This document shows positions 1 to 8,936 of a DNA stretch of 12,650 bases, piece by piece. The notes beneath the pieces were generated by a model, which did not search any database, had not been told where the DNA came from, and worked only from the letters and a program-made list of their open reading frames with translations. Numbering within the stretch: position 1 is the stretch's first letter; every line of letters starts with the position of its first letter. The stretch is from the NCBI GenBank assembly GCA_024223125.1, contig JAAEOP010000153.1:1-12650 (forward strand), read 5' to 3'. The stretch is from Chloroflexota bacterium. GTDB taxonomy: Bacteria; Chloroflexota; Anaerolineae; Promineifilales; Promineifilaceae. Both the position numbers and the translations under genes were made by a program.

Positions 1-274
1 GACAACGGCCGTTACCGGAGACGGCATCGCTGATCTCGTTGATTTGATTGACCGGCATCAAGCATATTTGTTGACCAGCGGCGGCTGGCTGCAACGGGAA
101 AAGGAACGCGCCCGGCATGAGATTGAACAATTATTGGTAGATCAATTCATCTCCCGTCTGGAAACGGCCGTGCCGGCCCCGGCGCGAGAACAATTGGTAA
201 CGGCCGTTGCTGAACGAGAGATGGACCCGTACACGGCCGTAGATACATTAATGTTTGAAAGTAATTCTATATGA
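1..274 (+). CDS. meaB: MeaB/ArgK-type GTPase, C-terminal part (5' end outside window)
   Basis: The reading frame is open from base 2 to a TGA at 272-274, giving about 90 residues of a C-terminus. The stretch TAVTGDGIADLVDLID resembles the 'S/TALTGEGI..L...I' end of a P-loop G domain. It is followed by a charged helical tail (HQAYLLTSGGWLQREKERAR, then LDPYTA-like MDPYTAVDTL). This is the layout of the MeaB/ArgK (LAO/AO ATPase) family. Those GTPases act as chaperones for adenosylcobalamin-dependent methylmalonyl-CoA mutase, gating cofactor loading and protecting the enzyme from inactivation. The Walker A and other G motifs lie upstream of the window, so the call rests on the tail alone. No mutase gene is visible here; it may lie to the left. 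The TGA overlaps the next ATG (ATGA at 271-274), which implies translational coupling to prs. Four ACGGCCGT palindromes fall in this short segment, each read as Thr-Ala-Val. Confidence 0.75.
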   Translation, partial: TTAVTGDGIADLVDLIDRHQAYLLTSGGWLQREKERARHEIEQLLVDQFISRLETAVPAPAREQLVTAVAEREMDPYTAVDTLMFESNSI

Positions 275-1227
275 GTGATATTTTAGCTTATGGTGATATA
301 AAATTATTTGCCGGTTCAGGTTGCCCTGATTTGGCGCAGCGTATTTCAGAATATGTGGGGATTCCCTTAAGCGGTTGGGACATTGTCCAATTCCCCAATG
401 AAAATCTATTTGTCAAATTGCATGGCAGTGTGCGCGGGCAGGATGTGTTTCTGATTCAAAGCCATTGCCGACCGGTGCATCGCAACATTATGGAGATGTT
501 GATTGCCATAGATTGCCTAAAACGGGATTCGGCTGGCCGCATAACAGTTGTCATTCCCTATATGGCTTATGCTCAAAGCGATAAAAAAGACCAGCCTCGC
601 GTCCCTATTTCAGCCCGCTTATTGGCGGATATGATCGAGGTAGCCGGGGCTGACCGTTGGGTGACAATTGATTTACATGCAGAGCAAATTCAAGGCTTTT
701 ATAAAATTCCAGGTGATTCCCTGACAGCGTTTCACATCATTGTGGATTATTTTTCCGCAAAGGAGTTGGATGCTGTGGTGGTAACGCCCGATTTGGGTTT
801 TGCTAAAAAGGGACGCAACTACGCCGCCCGTCTGGACCTGCCTCTGGCGTTTGTGGAAAAACGACGGGTGGGGAATGAGATCGGCCGTGAGGCGCTCAGT
901 TTGATTGGAAATGTGCAGGATAAAGATGTCATTATTGTGGATGATTTGGTGGACACGGCCGGATCCATTCAACAAGCGGTGCAACTGGTTAAGTCATCCG
1001 GGGCCAAAGATGTGTATGTGGCCTTTACCCATCCTGTTTTATCTGATCCGGCGGTTGAACGGCTGGTCCAATTGCCGATCAAAGAAATTGTCACCACAGA
1101 TACAATCCCCATTCCGACACAAAAGAAACTGCCCAATATTACGGTACGCACGGTGTCTGAACTATTGGGCGAAGTCATCATTCGCACACATGAAGGGCGC
1201 AGTGTGGGGGAACTGTTTAATGAGTAA
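271..1227 (+). CDS. prs: Ribose-phosphate pyrophosphokinase (PRPP synthetase)
   Basis: This 318-residue protein has the usual Prs length. It transfers pyrophosphate from ATP to ribose 5-phosphate, giving PRPP for purine, pyrimidine, NAD, histidine and tryptophan synthesis in the cytoplasm. Landmarks are the N-terminal KLFAGSGCPDLA (11-22), the VRGQDVFLIQ strand (54-63), and the catalytic flexible loop YAQSDKKDQPR (100-110) followed by VPISARLLADM. Next come the metal/ATP histidine in DLHAEQIQGF (H136), PDLGFAKKGR (173-182), and the PRPP-binding loop IIVDDLVDTAGS (221-232). Two positions differ from the textbook E. coli/human enzymes. The N-terminal 'F-S-D/N-G-E' is FPNEN (41-45), and Arg-Gln of the 'YARQD' loop is Gln-Ser. 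Similar FPNEN/'SDKKD' variants occur in a recognised bacterial subgroup, so activity is still likely. The ATG lies inside the meaB stop and has no clear Shine-Dalgarno, consistent with coupling. A 113-base gap separates it from secA. Confidence 0.93.
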   Translation: MSDILAYGDIKLFAGSGCPDLAQRISEYVGIPLSGWDIVQFPNENLFVKLHGSVRGQDVFLIQSHCRPVHRNIMEMLIAIDCLKRDSAGRITVVIPYMAYAQSDKKDQPRVPISARLLADMIEVAGADRWVTIDLHAEQIQGFYKIPGDSLTAFHIIVDYFSAKELDAVVVTPDLGFAKKGRNYAARLDLPLAFVEKRRVGNEIGREALSLIGNVQDKDVIIVDDLVDTAGSIQQAVQLVKSSGAKDVYVAFTHPVLSDPAVERLVQLPIKEIVTTDTIPIPTQKKLPNITVRTVSELLGEVIIRTHEGRSVGELFNE

Positions 1228-1340
1228 GATATTGGCATCTAATAGAATATTTAGCTAAAGTGAGTATGATAGCTCGTCTATATTAACCAAAAAGAAACAT
1301 CCATACCTGCAAACTTGCAACTTGCCACAAATAAAAAATT

Positions 1341-4300
1341 ATGTTTAAGAAACTATTTCACAAAATTGTTGGCGACCCCAACGATAAGATTATTCAAGAT
1401 TTACGGCCGTTTGTAGATGATGTCGGCAGTTATGAAAAAGAACTGCAACAAATGAGCGACGAACAGCTGCGGGAAAAAACTGAAGAGCTGCGCCACCGTC
1501 ATCTGGAGGGTGGCGAAACCGTAGAAGATCTCATGGCCGAAGCATTTGCTTTGGTGCGCGAAGCCTCCGTTCGTACCACTACAATGCGTCATTACGATGT
1601 GCAGATTATGGGCGGTTCTCTGCTGCACGGCGGCGATGTGGTCGAGATGCGTACTGGCGAGGGAAAAACATTGGTGGGAACTTTGCCCCTCTTTCTAAAC
1701 GCGCTCACCAATCGCGGCGTCCATCTGGTGACCGTAAACGAATACCTGGCCCGCCGCGATGGGGGCTGGATGGGCAAAATCCTCCACTTTTTAGGGTTGT
1801 CTGTGGGTTGCATTGGCCCGCAGCAATTTTCGGCCTTGTATGACCCGGACTACGTAAACCCGGGGGCGGAATTGGAAGATGAACGGCTGGTTCATTGGCG
1901 GCCGTGTACCCGCAAACAAGCGTATCTGGCCGACATCACCTATGGCATTAGCAGCGAATTTGGCTTTGATTATTTGCGCGATAATATGGCTACCAACAAA
2001 GAGAAGCTGGTGCAGCGCGACCTGGTGTATGCCATTATTGACGAGGTAGACAATGTGCTGATTGACGAAGCCCGGACGCCGCTCATCATTTCTGGCCCCG
2101 CGCCCCGTTCCGGTAAAGAGTATGCCCGTTTTTCCGGTTACGTTACCCATCTAAAAAGGAATACGGTTGAAGATGAAGACGCCGAGCCAAACGGCCATTA
2201 CGATCTGGATGAAAAAGCCCGGTCTGTCAATCTAACAGAAATGGGCATTGCTGAAGTTGAACGACGGGTTGAAGAATTGGATGTAGACGCCGGCGACAGT
2301 TTATACGACCCCCGTTTTTATCATTTAACCTACTATCTGGACAACGCCATGAAGGCGCAATATTTGTTTAAGCGGAATGTGCATTATGTGGTGCAGGAGG
2401 GTCAGGTAGTTATTGTGGATGATTTTACCGGCCGTCTGATGCCTGGTCGTCGTTATTCAGAAGGGCTGCACGAAGCGATTGAAGCCAAAGAAGGCGTCAC
2501 AATTAAACGAGAGACGATTACGGTAGCCACCATTACGCTGCAAAATTATTTTCGGCAGTATGAAAAATTGGCCGGGATGACCGGGACAGCGCTAACAGAC
2601 GCGGAGGAATTTGACAAGATTTATGAGCTGGGTGTGACACCGCTGCCGACCAATGTGCAATATATTGTGGATACCGGTTCGATGGGGTTGGTAGAAAAGA
2701 AAGATAAGCTGGAAAGTGGGGAGGAAATTTCTTATCTGGACCCAGAAACGAAAAATCCGATATTTTTTAAGCGCACCGATTTTCCAGATCAGATTTTTGG
2801 GAATGAGGAAGCCAAAGATAGCGCTATTATCAAAGAAGTAAAACGGTATCAGGATATGGGACGGCCGATTCTGGTCGGCACAACATCGGTAGAACATTCA
2901 GAAACAATCCACAATATGCTGGAAAGAGAAAAAGTTCCCCACGCCGTTTTGAACGCCAAAATTCACCAGTCAGAGGCATTGATTGTGGCCCAGGCCGGCC
3001 GTAAAGGAGCTGTAACAATCTCTACCAATATGGCCGGTCGCGGAACGGACATTTTGCTGGGGGGCAATCCGGAAGGGATGGCTGCCGAGATGATGGAAGA
3101 TGCGTTGTTCAAACGGCCGTTATTGACCCAACTCACCTTCAAACTACTGGATGAAGGGGAAGGTGCAGCCCGTGATTATGCTAAGACACATTCAAAACTA
3201 AGCGAGAGTTTGGTGGATTGGCTAATCGAAACAAAACAAGATATGGATGCCGCTTTGGACGAAATTGAGCGTGTCCAGGTCATTGGTTATCTGACTCAGA
3301 AACTGCGTCGCGCTTACGACATTGGTTATGACGATGTTGTGAAAATGTTGCGATTGGTTAACAGTGGGTTTGCGGCCGAAGCGCGAGAATATCTGGAAGA
3401 AATCGAAGTGGATGTAGCGCTGGCTGAGGAAGCGACCCGGTTGTTTGAGTTATACGGCCGTTACCAACGCATCCACGAAGATAACGGCATGGTCGCCCAA
3501 TTCCTGGCTGAAATCGTCTTTGACAAACATTACAACGCACGTGCGGCCGTGGTGCGGGCTACCCTGTCCGGCGAAAGAGACGAAGCGTTGGCAGTGGTAG
3601 AAAAAATTCCCGCCCTGGACACCATTATCATCGAGCAAATTGAAGATATACAGGCACAGACTAAACAAGAACGTCAGAATGTATGGCAGTTGGGCGGCTT
3701 GCATGTTATCGGTTCAGAGCGGCATGAATCCCGCCGTATTGATAACCAGCTTCGCGGCCGGGCTGCGCGGCAGGGTGACCCTGGATCTTCCCGCTTTTTC
3801 CTCTCTGTGGAAGATGAATTGATGCGTCGTTTTGGCGGCGAACGGCTGAAAAGCTGGATGAATAAGGGGCTAATGAGCAATCTTCCCGAAGATACGCCGC
3901 TGGAATTTGGCGTGTTAGACCGGATGATTGAAAGCGCCCAGGAACGTGTGGAAGGGTATAACTTCGACATGCGAAAAAACATCGTCGAATATGATGATGT
4001 GATGAACCGGCAGCGGCAATCAATCTACGGCGAACGTCAGGCCATTTTACTGGAAGAGGAAGTTGATTATGATGGCAAGATTGATGATGCCTTTGACAAG
4101 TCTATTGCTGAATTGGTAGATAATTATGTTGTCAATTACATACCCTTTTGCCAGGCTGAAATAGCCCAGGTTATTACTGATTTCAGTACAGATGCGACGG
4201 ATATTATTAATTTAACGGCCGTGTTAGCCCGTTTGCGTGGTTTCTTGCCAGAGGTCGTTCATTTAGATCGTACCGAACTGGCTGATCTCGATGCAGATAA

Positions 4301-5306
4301 ATTGACAGATCGCTTGCTGGAACTGGCCCATGATAACGAGGAAAAGGGGTACAATCTTTATCAGTTGTTCCAGGCCATGAACCGCTTCTTGCCCTTGTTC
4401 CCACCAGTTCCCAATTTAGGCTCCTTAGCCAGCCGCAAGACCGGGCATCGCCAGTTAAAAGATAATGCGTCTCGCATCTATCTGGAACAAGTAAAAATCT
4501 TCTTTGATGAATTTGTAGCCGAACAGATAGAGTTAGATTCATCTGACCGGGATCGCATTTGGCAAACGGCCGAAACCCAATTAATAGAAGCCTTTGACCA
4601 GTTTAGAACCGATGGGCTTTCAATTAAAAATGCCGCTGTACGGCAAGCCCGTTTTAAGGAACAGGCCGGTGAGGCTTTGCGTCAATTATTGCTAGATACG
4701 ATTTCTGCCCTGGATGGCGACCAGTTGGAAATGGCGCTGGTAGCCTATGTCCAGACACAGCAAGATAAGTGGCGCAAGCATGTTGGGGATGAAGAGTACT
4801 GCAACTTCCAACGGCTGCTTTTACTGGATGCGATTGATCGTGAATGGCGGGATTATTTAACGGCCGCAGATGATTTGCGGCGGGAAATTGGTCTGGAAGC
4901 TGTCGGTCAGCGAGACCCGAAAGTGCAATATAAAATTCGTTCGGCCGAAATGTTCAAAGATATGCGTAGCAATATTGAGAAAGATATTGCCGATCGATTC
5001 TTCCGTCAGGTGGCGCAGCACAAAGCTTTTATTGAACAGCAAGAAGCAGAAGTAGCTTACCATACGCAGGCGCGTGATGCCGGTTTTGCTGTTATCAAAC
5101 GAGATAAGGGAAAGGGTGTGGAACTACGTCGTGATACGCCGAAGGTTGGTCGTAACGATCCCTGTCCTTGTGGTAGCGGCAAGAAGTACAAAAGTTGCCA
5201 TATGCGCCAGGACAAGAAAGCCACCCAACGCAAAACCGGAACCAATGGGCAAGGAAAACAGCCGACTCGCACCTCAAGCAAGAAAAAGCGTCGTCGTCGT
5301 AAATAG
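1341..5306 (+). CDS. secA: Preprotein translocase ATPase SecA (long form)
   Basis: SecA is the ATP-driven motor that pushes unfolded preproteins through SecYEG at the membrane. Landmarks are Walker A MRTGEGKT (103-110), Walker [17 protein letters not shown] (from 232), GMTGTA (412-417), and helicase motif [18 protein letters not shown] (562-578). They continue with [16 protein letters not shown] (786-801), motif [13 protein letters not shown] (806-816), YDDVMN (884-889), and the helical scaffold [11 protein letters not shown] (1159-1169). The C-terminal zinc site is [13 protein letters not shown] (1275-1287), the SecB/ribosome-binding type of tail, and the protein ends in the basic KKKRRRRK. 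At 1321 residues it is about 400 longer than the E. coli protein. Extra sequence lies around 160-190 (before [16 protein letters not shown]), around 445-480, about 205 residues between motif V and GLHVIG (579-783), and in the wing/scaffold region 890-1150. No frame break is seen, and every core motif is intact. The ATG has no clear Shine-Dalgarno. A strong terminator follows, so it is probably transcribed alone or with prs. Confidence 0.97.
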   Translation: MFKKLFHKIVGDPNDKIIQDLRPFVDDVGSYEKELQQMSDEQLREKTEELRHRHLEGGETVEDLMAEAFALVREASVRTTTMRHYDVQIMGGSLLHGGDVVEMRTGEGKTLVGTLPLFLNALTNRGVHLVTVNEYLARRDGGWMGKILHFLGLSVGCIGPQQFSALYDPDYVNPGAELEDERLVHWRPCTRKQAYLADITYGISSEFGFDYLRDNMATNKEKLVQRDLVYAIIDEVDNVLIDEARTPLIISGPAPRSGKEYARFSGYVTHLKRNTVEDEDAEPNGHYDLDEKARSVNLTEMGIAEVERRVEELDVDAGDSLYDPRFYHLTYYLDNAMKAQYLFKRNVHYVVQEGQVVIVDDFTGRLMPGRRYSEGLHEAIEAKEGVTIKRETITVATITLQNYFRQYEKLAGMTGTALTDAEEFDKIYELGVTPLPTNVQYIVDTGSMGLVEKKDKLESGEEISYLDPETKNPIFFKRTDFPDQIFGNEEAKDSAIIKEVKRYQDMGRPILVGTTSVEHSETIHNMLEREKVPHAVLNAKIHQSEALIVAQAGRKGAVTISTNMAGRGTDILLGGNPEGMAAEMMEDALFKRPLLTQLTFKLLDEGEGAARDYAKTHSKLSESLVDWLIETKQDMDAALDEIERVQVIGYLTQKLRRAYDIGYDDVVKMLRLVNSGFAAEAREYLEEIEVDVALAEEATRLFELYGRYQRIHEDNGMVAQFLAEIVFDKHYNARAAVVRATLSGERDEALAVVEKIPALDTIIIEQIEDIQAQTKQERQNVWQLGGLHVIGSERHESRRIDNQLRGRAARQGDPGSSRFFLSVEDELMRRFGGERLKSWMNKGLMSNLPEDTPLEFGVLDRMIESAQERVEGYNFDMRKNIVEYDDVMNRQRQSIYGERQAILLEEEVDYDGKIDDAFDKSIAELVDNYVVNYIPFCQAEIAQVITDFSTDATDIINLTAVLARLRGFLPEVVHLDRTELADLDADKLTDRLLELAHDNEEKGYNLYQLFQAMNRFLPLFPPVPNLGSLASRKTGHRQLKDNASRIYLEQVKIFFDEFVAEQIELDSSDRDRIWQTAETQLIEAFDQFRTDGLSIKNAAVRQARFKEQAGEALRQLLLDTISALDGDQLEMALVAYVQTQQDKWRKHVGDEEYCNFQRLLLLDAIDREWRDYLTAADDLRREIGLEAVGQRDPKVQYKIRSAEMFKDMRSNIEKDIADRFFRQVAQHKAFIEQQEAEVAYHTQARDAGFAVIKRDKGKGVELRRDTPKVGRNDPCPCGSGKKYKSCHMRQDKKATQRKTGTNGQGKQPTRTSSKKKRRRRK

Positions 5307-5364
5307 TGTGATACAATGATGGTATGGTATTGATAATAGCTGGTCATATCCAGGTTTGCAGTTT

Positions 5365-5396
5365 AAGCAGCGCAGCTTGATGTGCGCTGCTTTTTT
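5365..5396 (+). terminator. Rho-independent terminator of secA
   Basis: The arms AAGCAGCGCA (5365-5374) and TGCGCTGCTT (5383-5392) form a perfect 10-base-pair GC-rich stem around an 8-base loop. They run directly into TTTT, then CTGTTTT. The hairpin lies 58 bases after the secA stop, on the same strand, and should end the upstream transcript. The histidine kinase therefore needs its own promoter. Confidence 0.9.
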
Positions 5397-5412
5397 CTGT
5401 TTTATGCTTTCT

Positions 5413-5449
5413 TTTTACGTCAATTTCACCAGGCTCCGTTGACGTAAAA
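5413..5449. repeat. 11-base inverted repeat upstream of the histidine kinase, possible operator
   Basis: TTTTACGTCAA (5413-5423) and TTGACGTAAAA (5439-5449) are perfect inverted copies separated by 15 bases. The centre-to-centre spacing of 26 bases is about two and a half DNA turns. AT-rich arms and the lack of a following T-run on the plus strand make an operator for a dimeric regulator more likely than a terminator. The right arm contains the TTGACG of the candidate promoter below. The repeat itself is directly seen; its role is inference. Confidence 0.6.
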
Positions 5450-5467
5450 TATAAAACGTGGTTTTAT
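5439..5467 (+). promoter_or_regulatory. Candidate sigma-70-type promoter for the histidine kinase gene
   Basis: TTGACG (5439-5444, five of six to TTGACA) is separated by 17 bases from TTTTAT (5462-5467, four of six to TATAAT). The -35 lies in the right arm of the 11-base inverted repeat. The -10 lies in the right arm of a second small dyad, ATAAAAC-gtg-GTTTTAT (5451-5467). A protein bound to either dyad would cover the promoter. The leader to the ATG at 5551 would be about 75 bases. No competing promoter of equal quality was seen in 5468-5550. Confidence 0.45.
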
Positions 5468-5550
5468 GTTATTAGCCACTTTAGGCTGCAACTTTGTAAA
5501 CAGAAATTCCTATTTATTTCGAGTAACGTCTCCTGCATAATATTGAAATA

Positions 5551-8500
5551 ATGATGCCCACTATGACAAACCAAAATTCATATAAGACAATTTACCATGT
5601 TACCAAATCAGCCTGGTCTTTGCAGCCGTTGTCGTCGGCATTGGCTGATATTCACAGCCGTTTGCAAAACATCTACCAGCCAACCGGCAGTTTCATCGCT
5701 CTGGTTGAGCCGCAGACGGATATGATCGAGTTCCCTACCATAATTGAGCAGGGACAAAAGATTACCCAAAGCCCACTATCTAGTTTGGACCTGACGCATC
5801 TAGTCGCCTGGGTCATTGAAAATAATTTGCCCTTTATGAGTATGGATTGGCAAACGGGTGAAAAACCTGTTTCCGAATTACTAGGCGGGCAGAAGACACG
5901 GTCTGTAATGTGTGTTCCCTTGTGGGCGAATGACGAAGTTGTGGGCGCAATCTCCATCCAGCATACTGAGGCTGATTTTTACGCTGAGTTAGATTTTCAA
6001 AATCTAATCAAAATCGGAACCGATGTTGCCGTTATTGTGCAAAACGGCCGTATGTATGCGGCGACTCAGGCATTGGTAGACAAGGGGACGCATGATTATC
6101 AAACGGCCGTTGCCCTGCGCCAGGCCATTGCCATGATTAGCACTTCTTTGGAAGAAGATGTGGTGATAGACCGTTTGTTGCTGGCCTTGGGGAATGTGGT
6201 CACTTATAACAACGCTTTTGTCTTTTTGTGGCGAGACGGCCGCTTACGATATATGGGCAGCCGCGATTTTTATGATCGTCCGGTACGCCTGACGGCCGTG
6301 CAAGCCGAAGCCATATGGGAACAGTCCCCTCTAATTGAGGAATTGCAAAACAATCAGGACGTGATTCGTATTGATGAGGTACAGGAAGACGGCCGTTGGC
6401 AGCCCTTCCCTGAAGGCGCTAAAATTCGCTCCTGGATGGCTTCCCCCCTTCTATCCGGTGGAAAATTTCTTGGCGTCCTTATTTTTGACAGTTACAAAGC
6501 GGATGCCTTTAATGGACAAGCTGAATGGTTGGCTTCTACATTGGCTTCACATGCGGCCGTCGCTATTCAAAATGCCAGCCTTTACCAGCAAACTCAACAG
6601 CAATTAAACGAATTAGGCACACTTTACCAGGCCAGCGCCACCATGACGGCGAACCTTGATCAAGATTTTGTACTGCAAACCGTCGTAGCTGAAATGGTGC
6701 GAGCTTTACAAGTAGATAGCTGTACTATTTTTGTGTGGCATAAAGATCAACGCACTCTTAGTCCCGCCGCTCATAGAAATCAAAATTATTTCCAGGGTGA
6801 ATTGGCGGAGAATAATAACCTGATTGGATTAAGTCAGTTAGAAAACTTGGCTCAGTTCTCAACAGTCAACAAAGTTCTGGAAACCCAGCAAATTCGCGGG
6901 CTACGGGCTGATAAAGTTAGAAATGAAGATGAAGTCGCCTTGTTAAAGGCGTCTGGATTCCAATCATTGTTGCTTGTGCCCCTGGTGCGGCGCAACCATC
7001 TTTTTGGTTTGCTGGCTCTGGGCGAGGTACGGCGACCACGTAGCTACAGTCAAGGGGAACTGCGTCTGACGCAAAACCTGGCCGGGCAAGCGGCCGTCGC
7101 CATTGAACATGCCCACCTTTTCAGCCAGGCGCAAAGACGTATTGCCGAACTGTCCACTTTTCATGATATTGTTTTGCAGCTGAATTCGCCCTTGAAGCTA
7201 AACAAAGTGTTGGATGCCATTACAGAGTCGGCTTTGAAATTGATTGAGGCCAACAATTTACATATTTATTTGTATGACGCCGACACACAGGAATTTTCAT
7301 TGACATCGGCATTGTGGCGCGACGGCCGACGCGACCCGGCCGTTGTCAAACCGCGTGCGGCCGGCAATGGTCTAACAGCAACAGTTGTGCGTCAAGGTCA
7401 GCCCATTGTCATTAATAATGCAGCCACACATCCTTTCTTCCAGTCAGAAAAATCAAAATCCTGGGGTATCTGCGCTATTGCTGGTTTTCCTTTGAAATTT
7501 GGCAACGAAGTGATTGGCGCCTTTACGGCTACCTATTTAAGCCCGCATACGTTTAGCGAAGAAGAATTGCTGTTGCTGAATTTGTTGGCTGAACAAGCGG
7601 CCGTGGCTGTGCATAATGCCGCTTTATACGCCGATTCTCAACGCCGGTTACGGGATATGTCTGCCTTAGTAGATATGGCAAAACAAGTGACGGGCAACTT
7701 GCATTTGGAATCTGTTCTGCAAACAACGGTGCAAAATCTACGCCGCCTGCTCAATGCCCGCGCCAGCACCATCACCATGGTGACAGATGATGGGAATGAG
7801 TTGATTGTGAAAGCGGCCGACGGTGTCGAAACAGAATTTATCAATGCCCGCATGAAAATTGCCAACAGTGTTTCTGGTAAAGTAGTAATAGAACGCAAAC
7901 TGGTTTATACACACGATGCCCATAACGATCCCGAATTTCTATTTTTTGACCTGGTGGTACGCAGTCTGCTTGTCGTGCCGTTGATTGTGCGTGATAAAGC
8001 GATTGGAACCTTGACTGTTGACAGTGATCAGGCTAATGCGTTTACAGAATCTGACAAGCAGTTGATGACCATTGCGGCCGCTCAGGTGAGTGTGGCTATT
8101 TCTAATGCCCGTCTTTTTGAGGAATTGGAAAAACGGGCGGCTGAACTGAAAGCCGCTAATGATGAGTTAAAAGAAAGTGACCGGCTGAAAGATGAGCTAG
8201 TGCAAAATGTGTCCCATGAGTTGCGTACCCCATTGACTTTTGTGAAGGGGTATATAGATTTGTTGATGGATGGTGACCGGGGCTTGTTAACCCCTGAACA
8301 GCAAGAATTCTTGCAAATTGTGGCCGATAAAACGGATGATATAACCCACATTATTGAGGATATAATTACTTTACAGCGGATTGATGAGGGTAACTTACAA
8401 TTGGAAACGGTTTCGATGGCTAAGATGTTGCAAACGGCCGTGTCCAACCACAGCCTCGTCGCCAATAAAAAAGGTTTAAGCGTCCGTCTGACGCCCACAT

Positions 8501-8889
8501 CTGAAATCGGTTTCGTGAATATTGACAAAGGGCGTATCAATCAGGTATTAGATAATCTGATTGGCAATGCGATGAAATTCAGCCCGGATGGAGGCGTTAT
8601 TTCCATTACCATGTCAGAACAGGAAGATGAGGTACAGGTTTCTGTTTCGGATGAAGGCGTTGGTATGCCCCTGGAAAAACACCAGCGTATTTTTGAAAGA
8701 TTTTATCAGATTGACGGCTCGTCGCGCCGCCGCTTTGGCGGCACCGGGATTGGGCTGGCTATTGTGAAGCGTATCGTTGACGCTCATCATGGACACATTT
8801 GGGTCGAAAGTGAACTCAATAAAGGGAGTTCGTTCTACTTCACCTTACCTAAAGCAAAAGCCGATGTTCCAGTTATCAGTTCAAACTGA
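5551..8889 (+). CDS. Soluble five-GAF sensor histidine kinase
   Basis: The 1112-residue protein has no membrane segment or signal peptide, so it senses a cytoplasmic or diffusible signal. Five GAF-like modules are marked by recurring end signatures of the 'AVAI.NA.LY' type: VIVQNGRMY (about 161-169), AAVAIQNASLY (about 336), AAVAIEHAHLF (about 515), AAVAVHNAALY (about 684) and VSVAISNARLF (about 847). They are spaced 163-179 residues apart. A charged coiled-coil linker (about 857-885) leads to the HisKA domain, with the H-box SHELRTP and phospho-acceptor His889. The HATPase domain follows with N-box DNLIGNA (1001-1007), G1 SDEGVGM (1033-1039), the F-box-like IFERFYQ and G2 GGTGIGLA (1063-1070). 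All catalytic motifs are intact. It should autophosphorylate on His889 and pass the phosphate to a response regulator, but none is adjacent, so the partner is unknown. In-frame ATGs at 5551, 5554 and 5563 all lack a clear Shine-Dalgarno; the first is used. The ligand cannot be read from sequence. Confidence 0.93.
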   Translation: MMPTMTNQNSYKTIYHVTKSAWSLQPLSSALADIHSRLQNIYQPTGSFIALVEPQTDMIEFPTIIEQGQKITQSPLSSLDLTHLVAWVIENNLPFMSMDWQTGEKPVSELLGGQKTRSVMCVPLWANDEVVGAISIQHTEADFYAELDFQNLIKIGTDVAVIVQNGRMYAATQALVDKGTHDYQTAVALRQAIAMISTSLEEDVVIDRLLLALGNVVTYNNAFVFLWRDGRLRYMGSRDFYDRPVRLTAVQAEAIWEQSPLIEELQNNQDVIRIDEVQEDGRWQPFPEGAKIRSWMASPLLSGGKFLGVLIFDSYKADAFNGQAEWLASTLASHAAVAIQNASLYQQTQQQLNELGTLYQASATMTANLDQDFVLQTVVAEMVRALQVDSCTIFVWHKDQRTLSPAAHRNQNYFQGELAENNNLIGLSQLENLAQFSTVNKVLETQQIRGLRADKVRNEDEVALLKASGFQSLLLVPLVRRNHLFGLLALGEVRRPRSYSQGELRLTQNLAGQAAVAIEHAHLFSQAQRRIAELSTFHDIVLQLNSPLKLNKVLDAITESALKLIEANNLHIYLYDADTQEFSLTSALWRDGRRDPAVVKPRAAGNGLTATVVRQGQPIVINNAATHPFFQSEKSKSWGICAIAGFPLKFGNEVIGAFTATYLSPHTFSEEELLLLNLLAEQAAVAVHNAALYADSQRRLRDMSALVDMAKQVTGNLHLESVLQTTVQNLRRLLNARASTITMVTDDGNELIVKAADGVETEFINARMKIANSVSGKVVIERKLVYTHDAHNDPEFLFFDLVVRSLLVVPLIVRDKAIGTLTVDSDQANAFTESDKQLMTIAAAQVSVAISNARLFEELEKRAAELKAANDELKESDRLKDELVQNVSHELRTPLTFVKGYIDLLMDGDRGLLTPEQQEFLQIVADKTDDITHIIEDIITLQRIDEGNLQLETVSMAKMLQTAVSNHSLVANKKGLSVRLTPTSEIGFVNIDKGRINQVLDNLIGNAMKFSPDGGVISITMSEQEDEVQVSVSDEGVGMPLEKHQRIFERFYQIDGSSRRRFGGTGIGLAIVKRIVDAHHGHIWVESELNKGSSFYFTLPKAKADVPVISSN

Positions 8890-8923
8890 AGTTGCTGCTT
8901 GCTTTTGCCTATCTGAAGTAGCT

Positions 8924-8927
8924 AGGA
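8924..8927 (+). promoter_or_regulatory. Ribosome binding site deciding the TTG start of add
   Basis: AGGA at 8924-8927 lies nine bases before the TTG at 8937. A second AGGAAA (8929-8934) is too close to be used. The nearby ATG at 8981 is out of frame with the deaminase, and the conserved DLHRHLEG begins only 20 codons after the TTG, so TTG is the best start. Confidence 0.6.
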
Positions 8928-8936
8928 TAGGAAACA

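Noticed and set aside
4207..4542. 111-codon minus-strand frame inside secA
   Set aside because: It is antisense to continuous SecA coding sequence and has no recognisable motif.
8082..8540. 152-codon minus-strand frame inside the histidine kinase gene
   Set aside because: It is antisense to the conserved HisKA region, and its serine-rich composition is typical of a reverse-strand shadow.
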